This document shows positions 44,874 to 53,038 of a stretch of DNA of 64,000 nucleotides, in pieces. This stretch comes from Actinomycetospora sp. NBRC 106375. GTDB taxonomy: Bacteria > Actinomycetota > Actinomycetes > Mycobacteriales > Pseudonocardiaceae. The position numbers and the translations under genes are program-made. Each line of letters opens with the position of its first letter. The stretch's first letter is position 1. The stretch is taken from assembly GCF_030269665.1 (NCBI RefSeq), contig NZ_BSTS01000024.1, positions 1-64,000 of the forward strand, given 5' to 3'. The notes below the pieces were generated by a model. It had not been told where the DNA came from and did not search any database. It saw only the letters and a program-made list of their open reading frames with translations.

Positions 44874-47801
44874 GTGCTGTCGATCGCCCTGCTCGGACCC
44901 GTCGAGGTCCGCCGGGACGGTGAGCTGCTGGCGGTGCCGGCCGGGCGGACCACCGAGGTCCTGGTCCGCCTCGCCCTCGACGCCGGGCGCACGGTGCGGG
45001 CGGAGCAGATCCGCGACGAGCTCTGGGACGGGGCCGGCGCCAACACCCTGCAGTCCAAGGTGTCGCAGCTGCGGCGCGCGCTCGGCGACGCCGCGCTCGT
45101 GGCCCACGACCACGGCGGCTACCGCCTCGCGCTCGACCCCGACCGCGTGGACGTGACCGCCGTGCGGCGCCGCGCGGAGCAGGTGGCCGCGGCCCGGGCG
45201 GCCGGCGACACGGAGGCCGTGCACGACCACGCGGCGCGGGCCCTCGCGCTCTTCCGCGGCGACGTCCTGACCGGCGCCGGCGACGCGGCCTGGCTCGCGC
45301 CGCACCGCCGGCGCCTCGAGGAGCTGCGCCTCGGGCTCGTCGAGGACCACCTCACCGCCCGGGTCGCGCTCGGCGCCGGCGGCGAGGTCGTCGGCGAGCT
45401 CGAGGAGCTGACCGCGCGGCACCCGCTGCGCGAGGGGCTGTGGGCCGCGCTCGTCACCGCCCTCTACCGCGCGGGCCGGCAGGCCGACGCGCTCGCGGCG
45501 TACCGGCGGGTGCGCCGCCGGCTGGTCGACGACCTCGGCGTCGATCCCGGGCCGGGCCTGCGACGCCTCGAGGAGCAGATCCTCGCCCAGAACGCCGCGC
45601 TGGCCGGGCTGGAGGCCTCCGCGGCCCCGGACCTGCGGCCGGGCAACCTCCCGCCCCGCGCCCCCGGTCCGGTCGGGCGGGCGACGGAGACGGCGGCGAT
45701 CCGGGCGCGCCTCGACGAGCACCCGCTCGTGACCGTCGTCGGCCCGGCCGGGGTCGGCAAGACGAGGACCGCTCTCGCGGTCGCGGCGGATCTCGAGGCA
45801 CCGGGCGGGGTGTGGCTCGTCCGGCTCGACGGCATCGCCGACCCTGCGGCGGTCCCGTCCGCGGTGGCCGCGACGCTCGGTGTCCCGGCGGCGGATCTCG
45901 AGGCGCACCTGGCCGGCTCCCCCGCCGTGCTGCTGCTCGACAACGCCGAGCACCTCCTGGACGCGGTGGCCGCCCTGGCCGATCGCCTGCTCGCCCGGGC
46001 GTCCCGGGTGCGCCTGCTCGTCACCAGCCAGGCGCCGCTGGGCGTCGAGGCGGAGAGCGTGGTCCCCCTCGACCCGCTGCCCCCGGCGGACGCGGCGGCG
46101 CTCTTCGCGGCCCGTGCGGCGCGGCTGCCGCGGCCGGTCGTCCTCGACGACGGCGACGACACGGTGGTCCGCCTCTGCCGGACCCTCGACGGGCTGCCCC
46201 TGGCCATCGAGCTGGCTGCGGCGCGCCTGACGACGCTGTCGGTCCCCGAGATCGCCCGCCGTCTCGACGACCGGTTCGGCCTGCTGCGCGACCCGACGAG
46301 CCGGGCCCCCGCACGCCGGCGGGCCCTGGTCGACGCGATCGCCTGGAGCCACGACCTGCTCGACGACCCGGACCGCCGCGGGCTGTGGGCGCTCGCCGTC
46401 TTCGCGGAGGGCGCGCCGCTGCCGGCCGCCGAGCACGTCCTCGCCGCCCTCGACGTCCCCGGCGCGCTCGACGTCCTCGGCAGGCTCGTCGCGCGCTCGC
46501 TGGTCGGCGTCGACGTCGGCGCCGACGGGGAGGTCCGCTATCGGCTGCTCGACAGCATCCGCGCCTTCGCCCGCGACCGGCTCGCCGAAGCCGGCCTGGC
46601 CGACGCCGCGGCCGCCGCGCACGCCGCGTGGTTCGCGGCGACCGCGGAGAGCCAGGCGCTGGCCGTCCGCGGCCCCGGCCAGCCCGCGTGCCTCGTCACC
46701 GCTCGTGCCGAGCGCGCCAACGTCGACGCCGCCCTGGACCGGTGCGCCGCCCACGACCCGCGCCAGGGCCTCCGGATCGCCGTCGGGTTCGGGTGGACGT
46801 GGGTCGTGCTCGGCGACGGCGCCGCCGGCGCGGCACGGCTCCGCCGAGCGCTCGGTGCGGTCGAGGCGGTCGGGGCGGTCGAGGCGGTCGGGGCGGTCGA
46901 GGCCGTCGGGGACCCACCCGACGAGCTCGTCGTGGACGCGCTCCTGCTCGCCGGCTGGCTCGAGGCCTCCGCGGGCGACGTCCACCGCGCCGAGGGCGAG
47001 CTCGACCGCGCGCTGGCCCTGGCCGGGGGCGACGGCCCTCGCCACACCGACGCCCGCCGGCACCGGGCGTTCCTGCGCATCCAGCAGGGCCGCCCGCACG
47101 ACGTCCGCACCGAGGCGGACGCGGCCGTCGACGGCGCCCGGCGGGAGGGACGGTCCTGGGAGACCGCGGCGGCCCTGGTCCTCGCGGCCTACGGGTCGAT
47201 CATGCTCGGCGACACGGCGGAGGCGACGCGGGCGGCCGAGGAGGCGCTCGGGATGCTCGAGCCGCTCGGGGATCCGTGGGGGCTGGTGCACGCGCGCGGG
47301 ATGCTCGCGACGATCGCCGGGGCGCAGGGTCGCCTCGACGACGCCGCGGACGCGCTGGCCGGGCTGGCCGCCGACAGCGAGCGGCAGGGCTTCGCAGGCC
47401 AGGCGGCGCTGCACCTCACCCGTCTCGGCGGGGTCGAGCAGCAGCGCGGCCGACCCGACGCCGCCGTCGCCGTCCTCGACCGTGCCCTCGCCGCCGCCCG
47501 GCGCAGCGGCGACCCGCGCGTGGCGGCCACCGCGCGGACCACCCTCGCCCGCGCGCTGCACGACGCCGGCGACGACGTCGTCGCCCTGGCGCTGCTCGAG
47601 CAGAGCGACCGCTGGTACCGCGCCGCGGGCGGGGGCGAGGGCGCGCTGCTGACGCGGTGCCTGCTGGCCGTGCTGACCGGCGCGCACGACCGGCTCGTGG
47701 CCCTGCGGGACGAGGCATGGGCCGCCGGCGACGCGGAGGCCGAGGCCGTGGTGGGTGCCGCGCTCCCCGAGGACGTCGTCAGGGCGCCCGGCGGGCCGTG
47801 A
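44874..47801 (+). CDS. BTAD-domain (SARP/AfsR-like) regulator with STAND ATPase
   Basis: A 975-residue regulator with a winged-helix DNA-binding domain (IALLGPVEVRRDGELLAV, TEVLVRLALDAGR, LQSKVSQLRRALG; ~1-90), a BTAD domain (~97-242), and a NB-ARC type ATPase with Walker A GPAGVGKT (~290-297), Walker B VLLLDNAEHLLD and the plant-R-like GLPLAIELAAARL, then TPR-like helices. Residues around 660 contain three VEAVGA repeats from an 18-bp minisatellite. The GTG at 44874 lies six bases after TACGCT and is probably leaderless; an in-frame GTG at 44847 is possible. The end overlaps the methyltransferase gene by 23 bases. Confidence 0.9.
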   Translation: MLSIALLGPVEVRRDGELLAVPAGRTTEVLVRLALDAGRTVRAEQIRDELWDGAGANTLQSKVSQLRRALGDAALVAHDHGGYRLALDPDRVDVTAVRRRAEQVAAARAAGDTEAVHDHAARALALFRGDVLTGAGDAAWLAPHRRRLEELRLGLVEDHLTARVALGAGGEVVGELEELTARHPLREGLWAALVTALYRAGRQADALAAYRRVRRRLVDDLGVDPGPGLRRLEEQILAQNAALAGLEASAAPDLRPGNLPPRAPGPVGRATETAAIRARLDEHPLVTVVGPAGVGKTRTALAVAADLEAPGGVWLVRLDGIADPAAVPSAVAATLGVPAADLEAHLAGSPAVLLLDNAEHLLDAVAALADRLLARASRVRLLVTSQAPLGVEAESVVPLDPLPPADAAALFAARAARLPRPVVLDDGDDTVVRLCRTLDGLPLAIELAAARLTTLSVPEIARRLDDRFGLLRDPTSRAPARRRALVDAIAWSHDLLDDPDRRGLWALAVFAEGAPLPAAEHVLAALDVPGALDVLGRLVARSLVGVDVGADGEVRYRLLDSIRAFARDRLAEAGLADAAAAAHAAWFAATAESQALAVRGPGQPACLVTARAERANVDAALDRCAAHDPRQGLRIAVGFGWTWVVLGDGAAGAARLRRALGAVEAVGAVEAVGAVEAVGDPPDELVVDALLLAGWLEASAGDVHRAEGELDRALALAGGDGPRHTDARRHRAFLRIQQGRPHDVRTEADAAVDGARREGRSWETAAALVLAAYGSIMLGDTAEATRAAEEALGMLEPLGDPWGLVHARGMLATIAGAQGRLDDAADALAGLAADSERQGFAGQAALHLTRLGGVEQQRGRPDAAVAVLDRALAAARRSGDPRVAATARTTLARALHDAGDDVVALALLEQSDRWYRAAGGGEGALLTRCLLAVLTGAHDRLVALRDEAWAAGDAEAEAVVGAALPEDVVRAPGGP
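46857..46910 (+). repeat. 18-bp coding minisatellite, three units
   Basis: GCGGTCGAGGCGGTCGGG is repeated three times in frame (46857, 46875, 46893; one base differs in the third) and encodes three AVEAVG units in the BTAD regulator. Unit number could vary by slippage without breaking the frame. Confidence 0.8.
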
Positions 47802-48630
47802 CGAGCCAGGCCGCGGACCCGAGCACGACGCCGTCCGGGCCCGCGTGGGCGCGCAGGGTCGCGCGGAGGGTTTCCGACCGGCGGTCCGCCTCGTCCGGGG
47901 TGAGCCCCTCGAGCAGCCAACCGAGCAGGCCCAGGACGAAGGCGTGGGCCTCGTCGGCGTCGCGCCCGTAGACCTCGGGCTCGGCGACGCCGTCGAGCGC
48001 GACGTCGACGAAGCCCGCGCCCTCGAGCAGGGTGTGCACGTGGTCGGGGTCGCTCAGGGAGAACGGCCCGGGCTGCCCGGCCGGCGACGGCGGGGGCGGC
48101 TGACCGGCGAGGTCGCGGACGAAGGTCACGAACCACTCGTTGACCGCGGCGGCCTGCCACGTCAGCAGCGTGAGCCGGCCGCCGGGACGCAGGGCACGGG
48201 CGAGGTTCGCGAACGCCGCGTCGGGCCGGCCGAAGAACATCGCGCCGGTCCGGCTGACGACCGCGTCGAACCCGCCAGTGGCGAAGGGGTGCACCTGCGC
48301 GTCGGCGCGGGCGAACGACGCGTTCGCGAGACCGTCGGCCGCGGCCCTGGCCCGCGCGACGTCGATCATGCGCGAGGAGAGGTCGATGCCGAGCGCCGTG
48401 CCCGCGGGCGCCGCCCGGGCCGCGGCCCGCGTGGTCAGGCCCGTACCGCACCCGACGTCGAGCACCCGGTGGTCGGCCTCGATCCCGGCGGCCGCCTGGA
48501 ACGCGGGTTGGTAGCCCGCCAGGGCCGCGTCGAACCGGTCGGCGTGCGTCGCCCAGTAGCCGCCCTCGCGGCCGTCCCAGGCCTCGGCCTGCGCGGTGTT
48601 GGTCGGGTCGATGGTCAGGGTGGTGGTCAT
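47779..48630 (-). CDS. Class I SAM-dependent methyltransferase
   Basis: A 283-residue methyltransferase of the UbiE/Methyltransf_11 type. The SAM loop is VLDVGCGTGLTTR (~residues 55-67), the acidic strand LGIDLSSRMID and motif IV/V FDAVVSRTGAMFF, with RALRPGGRLTLLTW. The substrate is unknown. It is divergent from a PadR-type repressor and the operator-like palindrome at 48643-48661 lies 13 bases before its ATG, so it is the likely regulated gene. Confidence 0.9.
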   Translation of the reverse strand: MTTTLTIDPTNTAQAEAWDGREGGYWATHADRFDAALAGYQPAFQAAAGIEADHRVLDVGCGTGLTTRAAARAAPAGTALGIDLSSRMIDVARARAAADGLANASFARADAQVHPFATGGFDAVVSRTGAMFFGRPDAAFANLARALRPGGRLTLLTWQAAAVNEWFVTFVRDLAGQPPPPSPAGQPGPFSLSDPDHVHTLLEGAGFVDVALDGVAEPEVYGRDADEAHAFVLGLLGWLLEGLTPDEADRRSETLRATLRAHAGPDGVVLGSAAWLVTARRAP

Positions 48631-48642
48631 TCCGATCCTCCG

Positions 48643-48661
48643 ATACTCTCTTTGGGAGTAT
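48643..48661. promoter_or_regulatory. Candidate PadR operator
   Basis: ATACTC (48643-48648) and GAGTAT (48656-48661) form a perfect inverted repeat with seven bases between. A further half-site, GAGTAC, is at 48679-48684, touching the padR GTG. The site lies in the 54-base gap between the divergent methyltransferase and PadR genes and would block both starts. Confidence 0.55.
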
Positions 48662-48684
48662 GAGAGTCGTCCCCAGGGGAGTAC

Positions 48685-49305
48685 GTGTCAAGCCCACGCC
48701 TGACCAGTACGTCGTTCGCCGTGCTCGGGCTGCTCGCGGTGCGGTCCTGGAGCACCTACGAGCTCACCCAGCAGATGGACCGCAGCCTCGGCCGGATGTG
48801 GCCGCGTGCGACGAGCAAGCTCTACGAGGAGCCGAAGAAGCTCGTCGCGGCGGGGTTCGCCGCCGCCGAGACCGAGGCCGTCGGACGCCGCCCGCGCACC
48901 GTCTACTCGATCACCGAGGAGGGCCGGACCGCGCTCGCGCGCTGGCTGGCCGAGCCCGGCGACGGCCCCGTCGTCGAGTTCGAGCAGCTGGTCAAGCTCA
49001 CCTTCGCCGAGCACGGCACGCGCGAGGACGCCCGGCGCACCGTCGCCGCCGCGCGGGCCTGGGCGCAGGAGCGCAACGCCGAGAACCTCCTCGCCGCGCG
49101 CCAGTACGCCGCCGGCGAGGGCCCGTTCCAGGACCGCGCGGCCCAGACGATGCTCGCGGGCGCGTTCTTCACCGAGCTCTACGCCACGGTGGCGCGGTGG
49201 GCCGACTGGGCCGACGAGCAGATCGCCGCGTGGCCCGAGGACCCGGCGCAGGCGACCGCCGACCCGGACCAGCTGGAGGAGATCGCGCGGCGCGCCGACT
49301 GGTGA
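48685..49305 (+). CDS. PadR family transcriptional regulator
   Basis: A 206-residue PadR-s1 type repressor. The N-terminal winged helix (SFAVLGLLAVRSWSTYELTQQMDR, then the YEEPKKLVAAG and RPRTVYSITEEGR wing) occupies residues ~8-90; the rest is the helical Vir_act_alpha_C dimerisation domain. The GTG at 48685 follows CAGGGGAG. It is divergent from the methyltransferase gene with an inverted repeat between them, which fits autorepression and control of that gene by an unknown ligand. Confidence 0.92.
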   Translation: MSSPRLTSTSFAVLGLLAVRSWSTYELTQQMDRSLGRMWPRATSKLYEEPKKLVAAGFAAAETEAVGRRPRTVYSITEEGRTALARWLAEPGDGPVVEFEQLVKLTFAEHGTREDARRTVAAARAWAQERNAENLLAARQYAAGEGPFQDRAAQTMLAGAFFTELYATVARWADWADEQIAAWPEDPAQATADPDQLEEIARRADW

Positions 49306-49319
49306 GCCGGGAGACAGGG

Positions 49320-49392
49320 TGGAGCTGAGGGGAATCGAACCCCTGACCTACTCGATGCGAACGAGTCGCGCTACCAACTGCGCCACAGCCCC
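49320..49392 (-). tRNA. tRNA-Ala (anticodon CGC)
   Basis: The minus strand folds as a 73-base cloverleaf: acceptor GGGGCTG/CAGCTCC, D-arm GCGC/GCGC with AGTTGGTA loop, anticodon stem ACTCG/CGAGT with loop TTCGCAT, variable AGGTC, and T-arm AGGGG-TTCGATT-CCCCT. The loop reads CGC for GCG codons. The third acceptor pair is G3-U70, the alanine identity element. The 3' CCA is not encoded (the genome continues CCC after A73). Confidence 0.97.
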
Positions 49393-49405
49393 TGGTGCGG
49401 CGCCA

Positions 49406-49411
49406 ACTCTA
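49406..49411 (-). promoter_or_regulatory. Candidate -10 box of the tRNA-Ala gene
   Basis: TAGAGT on the minus strand fits TANNNT and leaves 13 bases to the mature 5' end, a normal distance for a tRNA with a short 5' leader. No strong -35 is seen. Confidence 0.35.
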
Positions 49412-49455
49412 GCAACGCCGCCGATCGCCGTCCGACGGCGGGTCAGGCCCTCGTG

Positions 49456-50757
49456 TCAGGCGCCGGCCGCCCGGCGGTAGCCGTAGCTGCGCTCGCCGTC
49501 GAGGTCGTGGAACGCGGGGTCGTCGTCGGTGTCGTCGACGAGCTCGAGGTCCTCGGGCACCGGCGGCGGGGGCGTGCGCGGCGCCGCCCAGCGGGGCGCC
49601 TCGTCGTGGTCGTGATGGTCGTCGCGACCGCTCCGCGCCGCGGGCACCCGCCGCGTGTCCTCCTCGCCCGGGTGGTCGTCGAGCTCGTCGTCGGCGTAGG
49701 CGGCCTCGTAGTCCCCGTCGATCCAGTCGGCCTCGTCCTCGCGGGCCGCGGCCATGCGGGCCTCGTGCTCGGCCTGGCGCACCCGGCGGGCCTCGAGCGC
49801 CCGGCGCTCGCCGGAGAGGCGGGCCGCGCGGCGGGCGCGGACCTCCTCGTCGATGCGCGTCTGACGGCGCAGGAAGATCAGGTAGCCGACCAGGATGACG
49901 TCGGCGGCGGCGTGCAGCCACCACATCGCGCTGGAGACCACCAGCGCCGCGAGCGCCGAGAGCACCGCGACCGCGATGAGGCCGAGCGCGATCCGCTGCC
50001 GGAACGCGTAGCGCGCCTGGGCCGCGGCCGCCGCCGCGTCGGCGTCGAACCCGCCGCGGCCGGGCCGGTACGGGCGCAGCTCCCGCGAGACGGTCTCGGC
50101 GTCCTCGAGGTCCTCGAGGTCCTCGAGGTCCTCGAGGTCCTCGAGGTCCTCGTCGTCGTAGCGGTCGTCGAACTCGTCGAGGTCGTCGTCGTACCCGCCG
50201 TCGATGTCGCACCGGCCGTCCCCGTCGTACCGGTCGTCCCCGTCGTACCGGTCGTCGTGGTCGTCCCGGTCGTCAAACTCGTCGACGTCCGGGGCGCGGC
50301 GCGGCAGGACCCGCTCGCGGCCGGCCGGGCGCTCGTCGGCCCCGGCCTCGTCGCCGTCGTCGTCCCCGTCGTCGAGCCCGCCGGCGAGATCGGTGTGGAC
50401 GTCCGTGTCCAGGTCGCTGTCCAGGTCGCCGCGGTCGGCATCGAGGTCGAGCTCGGCGTCGAGGGCCTCGGGCGTCTCGTCGTCACGCTCGGCGAGCGTC
50501 GTCCCGGCCGTGCCCGCGACCCGGCCCGTCGACCCGGAGCCCGCCGCGGCGCGCTCGCCGCCACTGCGGCCCGTCGTCTGCGCAGTCGTCACGGCGACCT
50601 CCTCGATCAGGGGTGCGCCGGCCGTCCGCGGCAGCACCCGGGCGCTCAGGTCGGCCTCGGCGGGACGCGGGACCATCTGGCGGCGGCGGGCGACCACGGG
50701 GACCAGCACGACCAGCCACGCCAGGACCAGGGCTGCGAACACGACCGAGCTCGGCAC
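49456..50757 (-). CDS. glpR: GlpR/SepX-type divisome membrane protein
   Basis: A 433-residue membrane protein. Residues ~3-23 are a membrane helix (SSVVFAALVLAWLVVLVPVVARRRQ region). Residues ~25-240 are disordered and extremely acidic, with a run of EDL repeats. Two more helices at ~254-275 and ~278-294 form a hairpin, and the C-terminus is a charged tail. This layout and the position in an operon with a MoeA-like gene match the gephyrin-like-protein receptor GlpR of corynebacteria and SepX of Streptomyces, which link the divisome to the membrane (from memory). GTG at 50757 is chosen because GGGAGGT lies just upstream. Confidence 0.8.
   Translation of the reverse strand: MPSSVVFAALVLAWLVVLVPVVARRRQMVPRPAEADLSARVLPRTAGAPLIEEVAVTTAQTTGRSGGERAAAGSGSTGRVAGTAGTTLAERDDETPEALDAELDLDADRGDLDSDLDTDVHTDLAGGLDDGDDDGDEAGADERPAGRERVLPRRAPDVDEFDDRDDHDDRYDGDDRYDGDGRCDIDGGYDDDLDEFDDRYDDEDLEDLEDLEDLEDLEDAETVSRELRPYRPGRGGFDADAAAAAAQARYAFRQRIALGLIAVAVLSALAALVVSSAMWWLHAAADVILVGYLIFLRRQTRIDEEVRARRAARLSGERRALEARRVRQAEHEARMAAAREDEADWIDGDYEAAYADDELDDHPGEEDTRRVPAARSGRDDHHDHDEAPRWAAPRTPPPPVPEDLELVDDTDDDPAFHDLDGERSYGYRRAAGA
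50101..50145 (-). repeat. 9-bp coding repeat in glpR, five units
   Basis: GTCCTCGAG (plus-strand sense) is repeated five times without error. It encodes the EDLEDL run in the acidic region of the GlpR/SepX-type protein. Length changes would stay in frame. Confidence 0.85.
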
Positions 50758-50983
50758 CCGCAGACCTCCCACCGGGACGACCGCGACGACCGGATCCGGA
50801 GCGTCGCAGCCGCCACGCTAGCCACACGAGTCCCTCGCGCCCCGTAGCGACATCGGCGTGTCGTGTGCGAGCGGTGACGTCACCCCTCCAGTGGGGGAAC
50901 CTCGTCCACCGGGGTCGGCCTGCGTATGCCACTCGACCGGGGGTCAGGTCAAGGGTTGAGACTGGGCCATGTGGGTGCGGGCC

Positions 50984-51655
50984 TCACGCCCGCTCGGCCA
51001 GACCCGCGCGCAGCAGCCGGGCGACCAGGCCGTCGGGCAGGACGTCCTCCTCGGTCACGGCGAGGACGAGGTGGTCGCGCCAGTCGCCGTCGACCTCCAG
51101 GTAGCGCCGCAACAGGCCCTCCTCGCGGAAGCCGAGCTTGGCGAGGACCCGCCGGCTGCGGGCGTTCTCGGGACGCACGGTCGCCTCGATGCGGTGCAGG
51201 CCGACGCGGGCGAAACAGTGGTCGACGGCCAGTGCGACGGCCGCGGTCGCGGCTCCCCCGCCGGCGACGTGCGCGGACACCCAGTAGCCGACGTAGGCCG
51301 AGAGCAGCGGCTCCCGGACCACGTTGCCGATGACGACCTGGCCGGCGAACTCGCCGTCCACGAGCAGCGTGAACGGGAGGGCCTGGCCGGCACGCCCCAT
51401 CGAGCGCAGCGCGCTCCAGCGCGCGGGCCACTCGATGAGCGCGTTCCGCTCGGCCCACGGCCCCGGCAGCGTCGGCTCCCACGGGGCGAGGTGCTCCTCG
51501 TCGCGCAGGCGCGTCCGCGACCACGCCGCCCCGTCGCGCAGGCGCACCGGGCGCAGGCTCACGACGCCGGCCGGCACCCGCAGGTCGCGGGTGCGCGCCG
51601 GCCAGCCGGGGTGGCGCCCGGTCGGCCGGGCCCCGCCCCACGGGGCACGGGTCAC
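50984..51655 (-). CDS. GNAT acetyltransferase, RimJ/RimL type
   Basis: A 223-residue N-acetyltransferase using acetyl-CoA, similar to the enzymes that acetylate N-termini of ribosomal proteins. Segments are VSLRPVRLRDGAAWSRTR, GQVVIGNVVREPLLSAYVGYW, a degenerate acetyl-CoA pyrophosphate loop VAGGGAATAAVALAVDHCF, and RIEATVRPENARSRRVLAKLGF, the RimJ hallmark. It lies 21 bases after the MoeA-like gene on the same strand, in the same order as in M. tuberculosis (moeA1, rimJ, Rv0996, from memory). A 226-base gap to glpR may hold a second promoter. Confidence 0.9.
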   Translation of the reverse strand: MTRAPWGGARPTGRHPGWPARTRDLRVPAGVVSLRPVRLRDGAAWSRTRLRDEEHLAPWEPTLPGPWAERNALIEWPARWSALRSMGRAGQALPFTLLVDGEFAGQVVIGNVVREPLLSAYVGYWVSAHVAGGGAATAAVALAVDHCFARVGLHRIEATVRPENARSRRVLAKLGFREEGLLRRYLEVDGDWRDHLVLAVTEEDVLPDGLVARLLRAGLAERA

Positions 51656-51676
51656 GCGCTGGATCCTCTCCCCGCG

Positions 51677-52930
51677 TCAGGTGCGGGGCGCGAGGAACGA
51701 CACGCGCACCGGGGCGTCCATGCCGACCTCGGTCGTGTCCTCGTCCACGACGATCAGCGCGTTCGCCTCGGCGAGCGAGGACAGCAGGTGCGAGCCCGAG
51801 CTGCCCAGCGGCTGGGCGAGGTAGTCGCCGGTCTGGCGGTCGCGCAGCAGGCGGCCGCGCACGTAGCTGCGCCGCCCGGGCGGGGAGCTGACCGGCGAGA
51901 GCAGCGCGGCGGTGACCTCGCGGCGGTGCAGCTCGCCGCGGCCCAGGGCGAGGCGGATCAGCGGGCGCACGAGCACCTCGAACACCACCAGGGCCGAGAC
52001 CGGGTTGGCGGGCAGCAGGAAGGTCGGGACCTCCTCGGCGCCGAGGCGCCCGAAGCCCTGCACGGAGCCGGGGTGCATGGCCACCCGCGAGATGTCGACG
52101 GGCCCGAGGGCCGCGAGCGAGTCCTGGACGTCCTCGCCCAGCCGCCCGCCGACCCCGCCCGCGAGGACGACGATCTCCGAGCGCGCCAGGGCGGACTCCA
52201 CGGCCTCGCGCAGCGCGCCGGCCTCGCTGGACGCGATGCCCAGCCGCGTGACCTCGGCGCCGGCGTCGGACGCCGCGGCCGCGAGGGCGTAGGAGTTGAC
52301 GTCGACGACCTGGCCGGTGCCCGGCGTGCGGTCGAGGTCGACGAGCTCGTCGCCCACGGCCAGCACCGACACGCGCGGGCGCGGGTGGACGAGGACCTTG
52401 GTGCGCCCGACCGCGGCGAGCAGCCCGACCTGCGCGGCGCCCACCACGGCGCCGCGGCGGACCGCGACGTCGCCGGGCGCGACGTCCTCGCCGACCCGGC
52501 GCACCCACGCCGCGGACGGCACCGGCGCCTTGACGGTGAGCCGCGCCCGGTGGCCGGTGCCCCGGACAGCCGGGTCGTCGGCCGCGTCGGTGTGGTCGTG
52601 CGGCGCGACGGCGTCGGCCAGCGTCGGCAGCGGGGCGCCGGTGGCGACCCGCACGGCCTGGCCGGGCTGGAGGCGGTGCGCCTGGCGCGACCCGACCGCG
52701 ACCTCGCCCACCACGGGCAGCTCGACCGGCTCCTCGGCCGCGGCGCGCACGTCGACGCTGCGCACCGCGAAGCCGTCGACCGCCGCCTGGTCGAACCCCG
52801 GGAGCGCCCGGTCGGCGACGACCTCCTCGGCGCAGAGCAGCCCCTGGGCGGAGGAGATGTCGACCCGGATGGGCGCCGGGCGGACGGCCGCGTCGAGCAC
52901 ACGACGCAGCTGGGCCTCCACCGTCCTCAC
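51677..52930 (-). CDS. glp: Gephyrin-like MoeA homologue (Glp)
   Basis: A 417-residue MoeA-fold protein. Some molybdotransferase features remain: FDQAAVDGFAVRS near residue 50 and VLAVGDELVDL near 190. Others are lost. The usual GGVSxGxxDxxK reads GGVGGRLGEDVQ; the usual KPGKPxxFG reads HPGSVQGFG without its lysines; PGNPVS reads PANPVS. This suggests that the insertion of molybdenum is not its main role. In corynebacteria the MoeA-like Glp binds FtsZ and the membrane protein GlpR (from memory), and a GlpR-type gene lies in this operon. The GTG start overlaps the stop of a nine-codon leader frame (52927-52956). Confidence 0.85.
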   Translation of the reverse strand: MRTVEAQLRRVLDAAVRPAPIRVDISSAQGLLCAEEVVADRALPGFDQAAVDGFAVRSVDVRAAAEEPVELPVVGEVAVGSRQAHRLQPGQAVRVATGAPLPTLADAVAPHDHTDAADDPAVRGTGHRARLTVKAPVPSAAWVRRVGEDVAPGDVAVRRGAVVGAAQVGLLAAVGRTKVLVHPRPRVSVLAVGDELVDLDRTPGTGQVVDVNSYALAAAASDAGAEVTRLGIASSEAGALREAVESALARSEIVVLAGGVGGRLGEDVQDSLAALGPVDISRVAMHPGSVQGFGRLGAEEVPTFLLPANPVSALVVFEVLVRPLIRLALGRGELHRREVTAALLSPVSSPPGRRSYVRGRLLRDRQTGDYLAQPLGSSGSHLLSSLAEANALIVVDEDTTEVGMDAPVRVSFLAPRT

Positions 52931-53038
52931 CGTGATCGCCCCGTCATGGCGGCCATGGTCCTACGCCGGGCGCGTCGGATCGGGTTCCGACGCGCCCGAT
53001 ATCGTGGGACGGACCGGAGATCCGCACGTGGGAGCCGC

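Noticed and set aside
44796-47687. 963-codon open frame on the minus strand
   Set aside because: Shadow of the second BTAD regulator; no domain or start signal, composition typical of antisense GC frames.
51677-52930. Ordinary molybdopterin molybdotransferase
   Set aside because: The fold is MoeA, but several signature residues are missing and the operon context is that of the division-linked Glp; enzymatic activity is still possible and not excluded.
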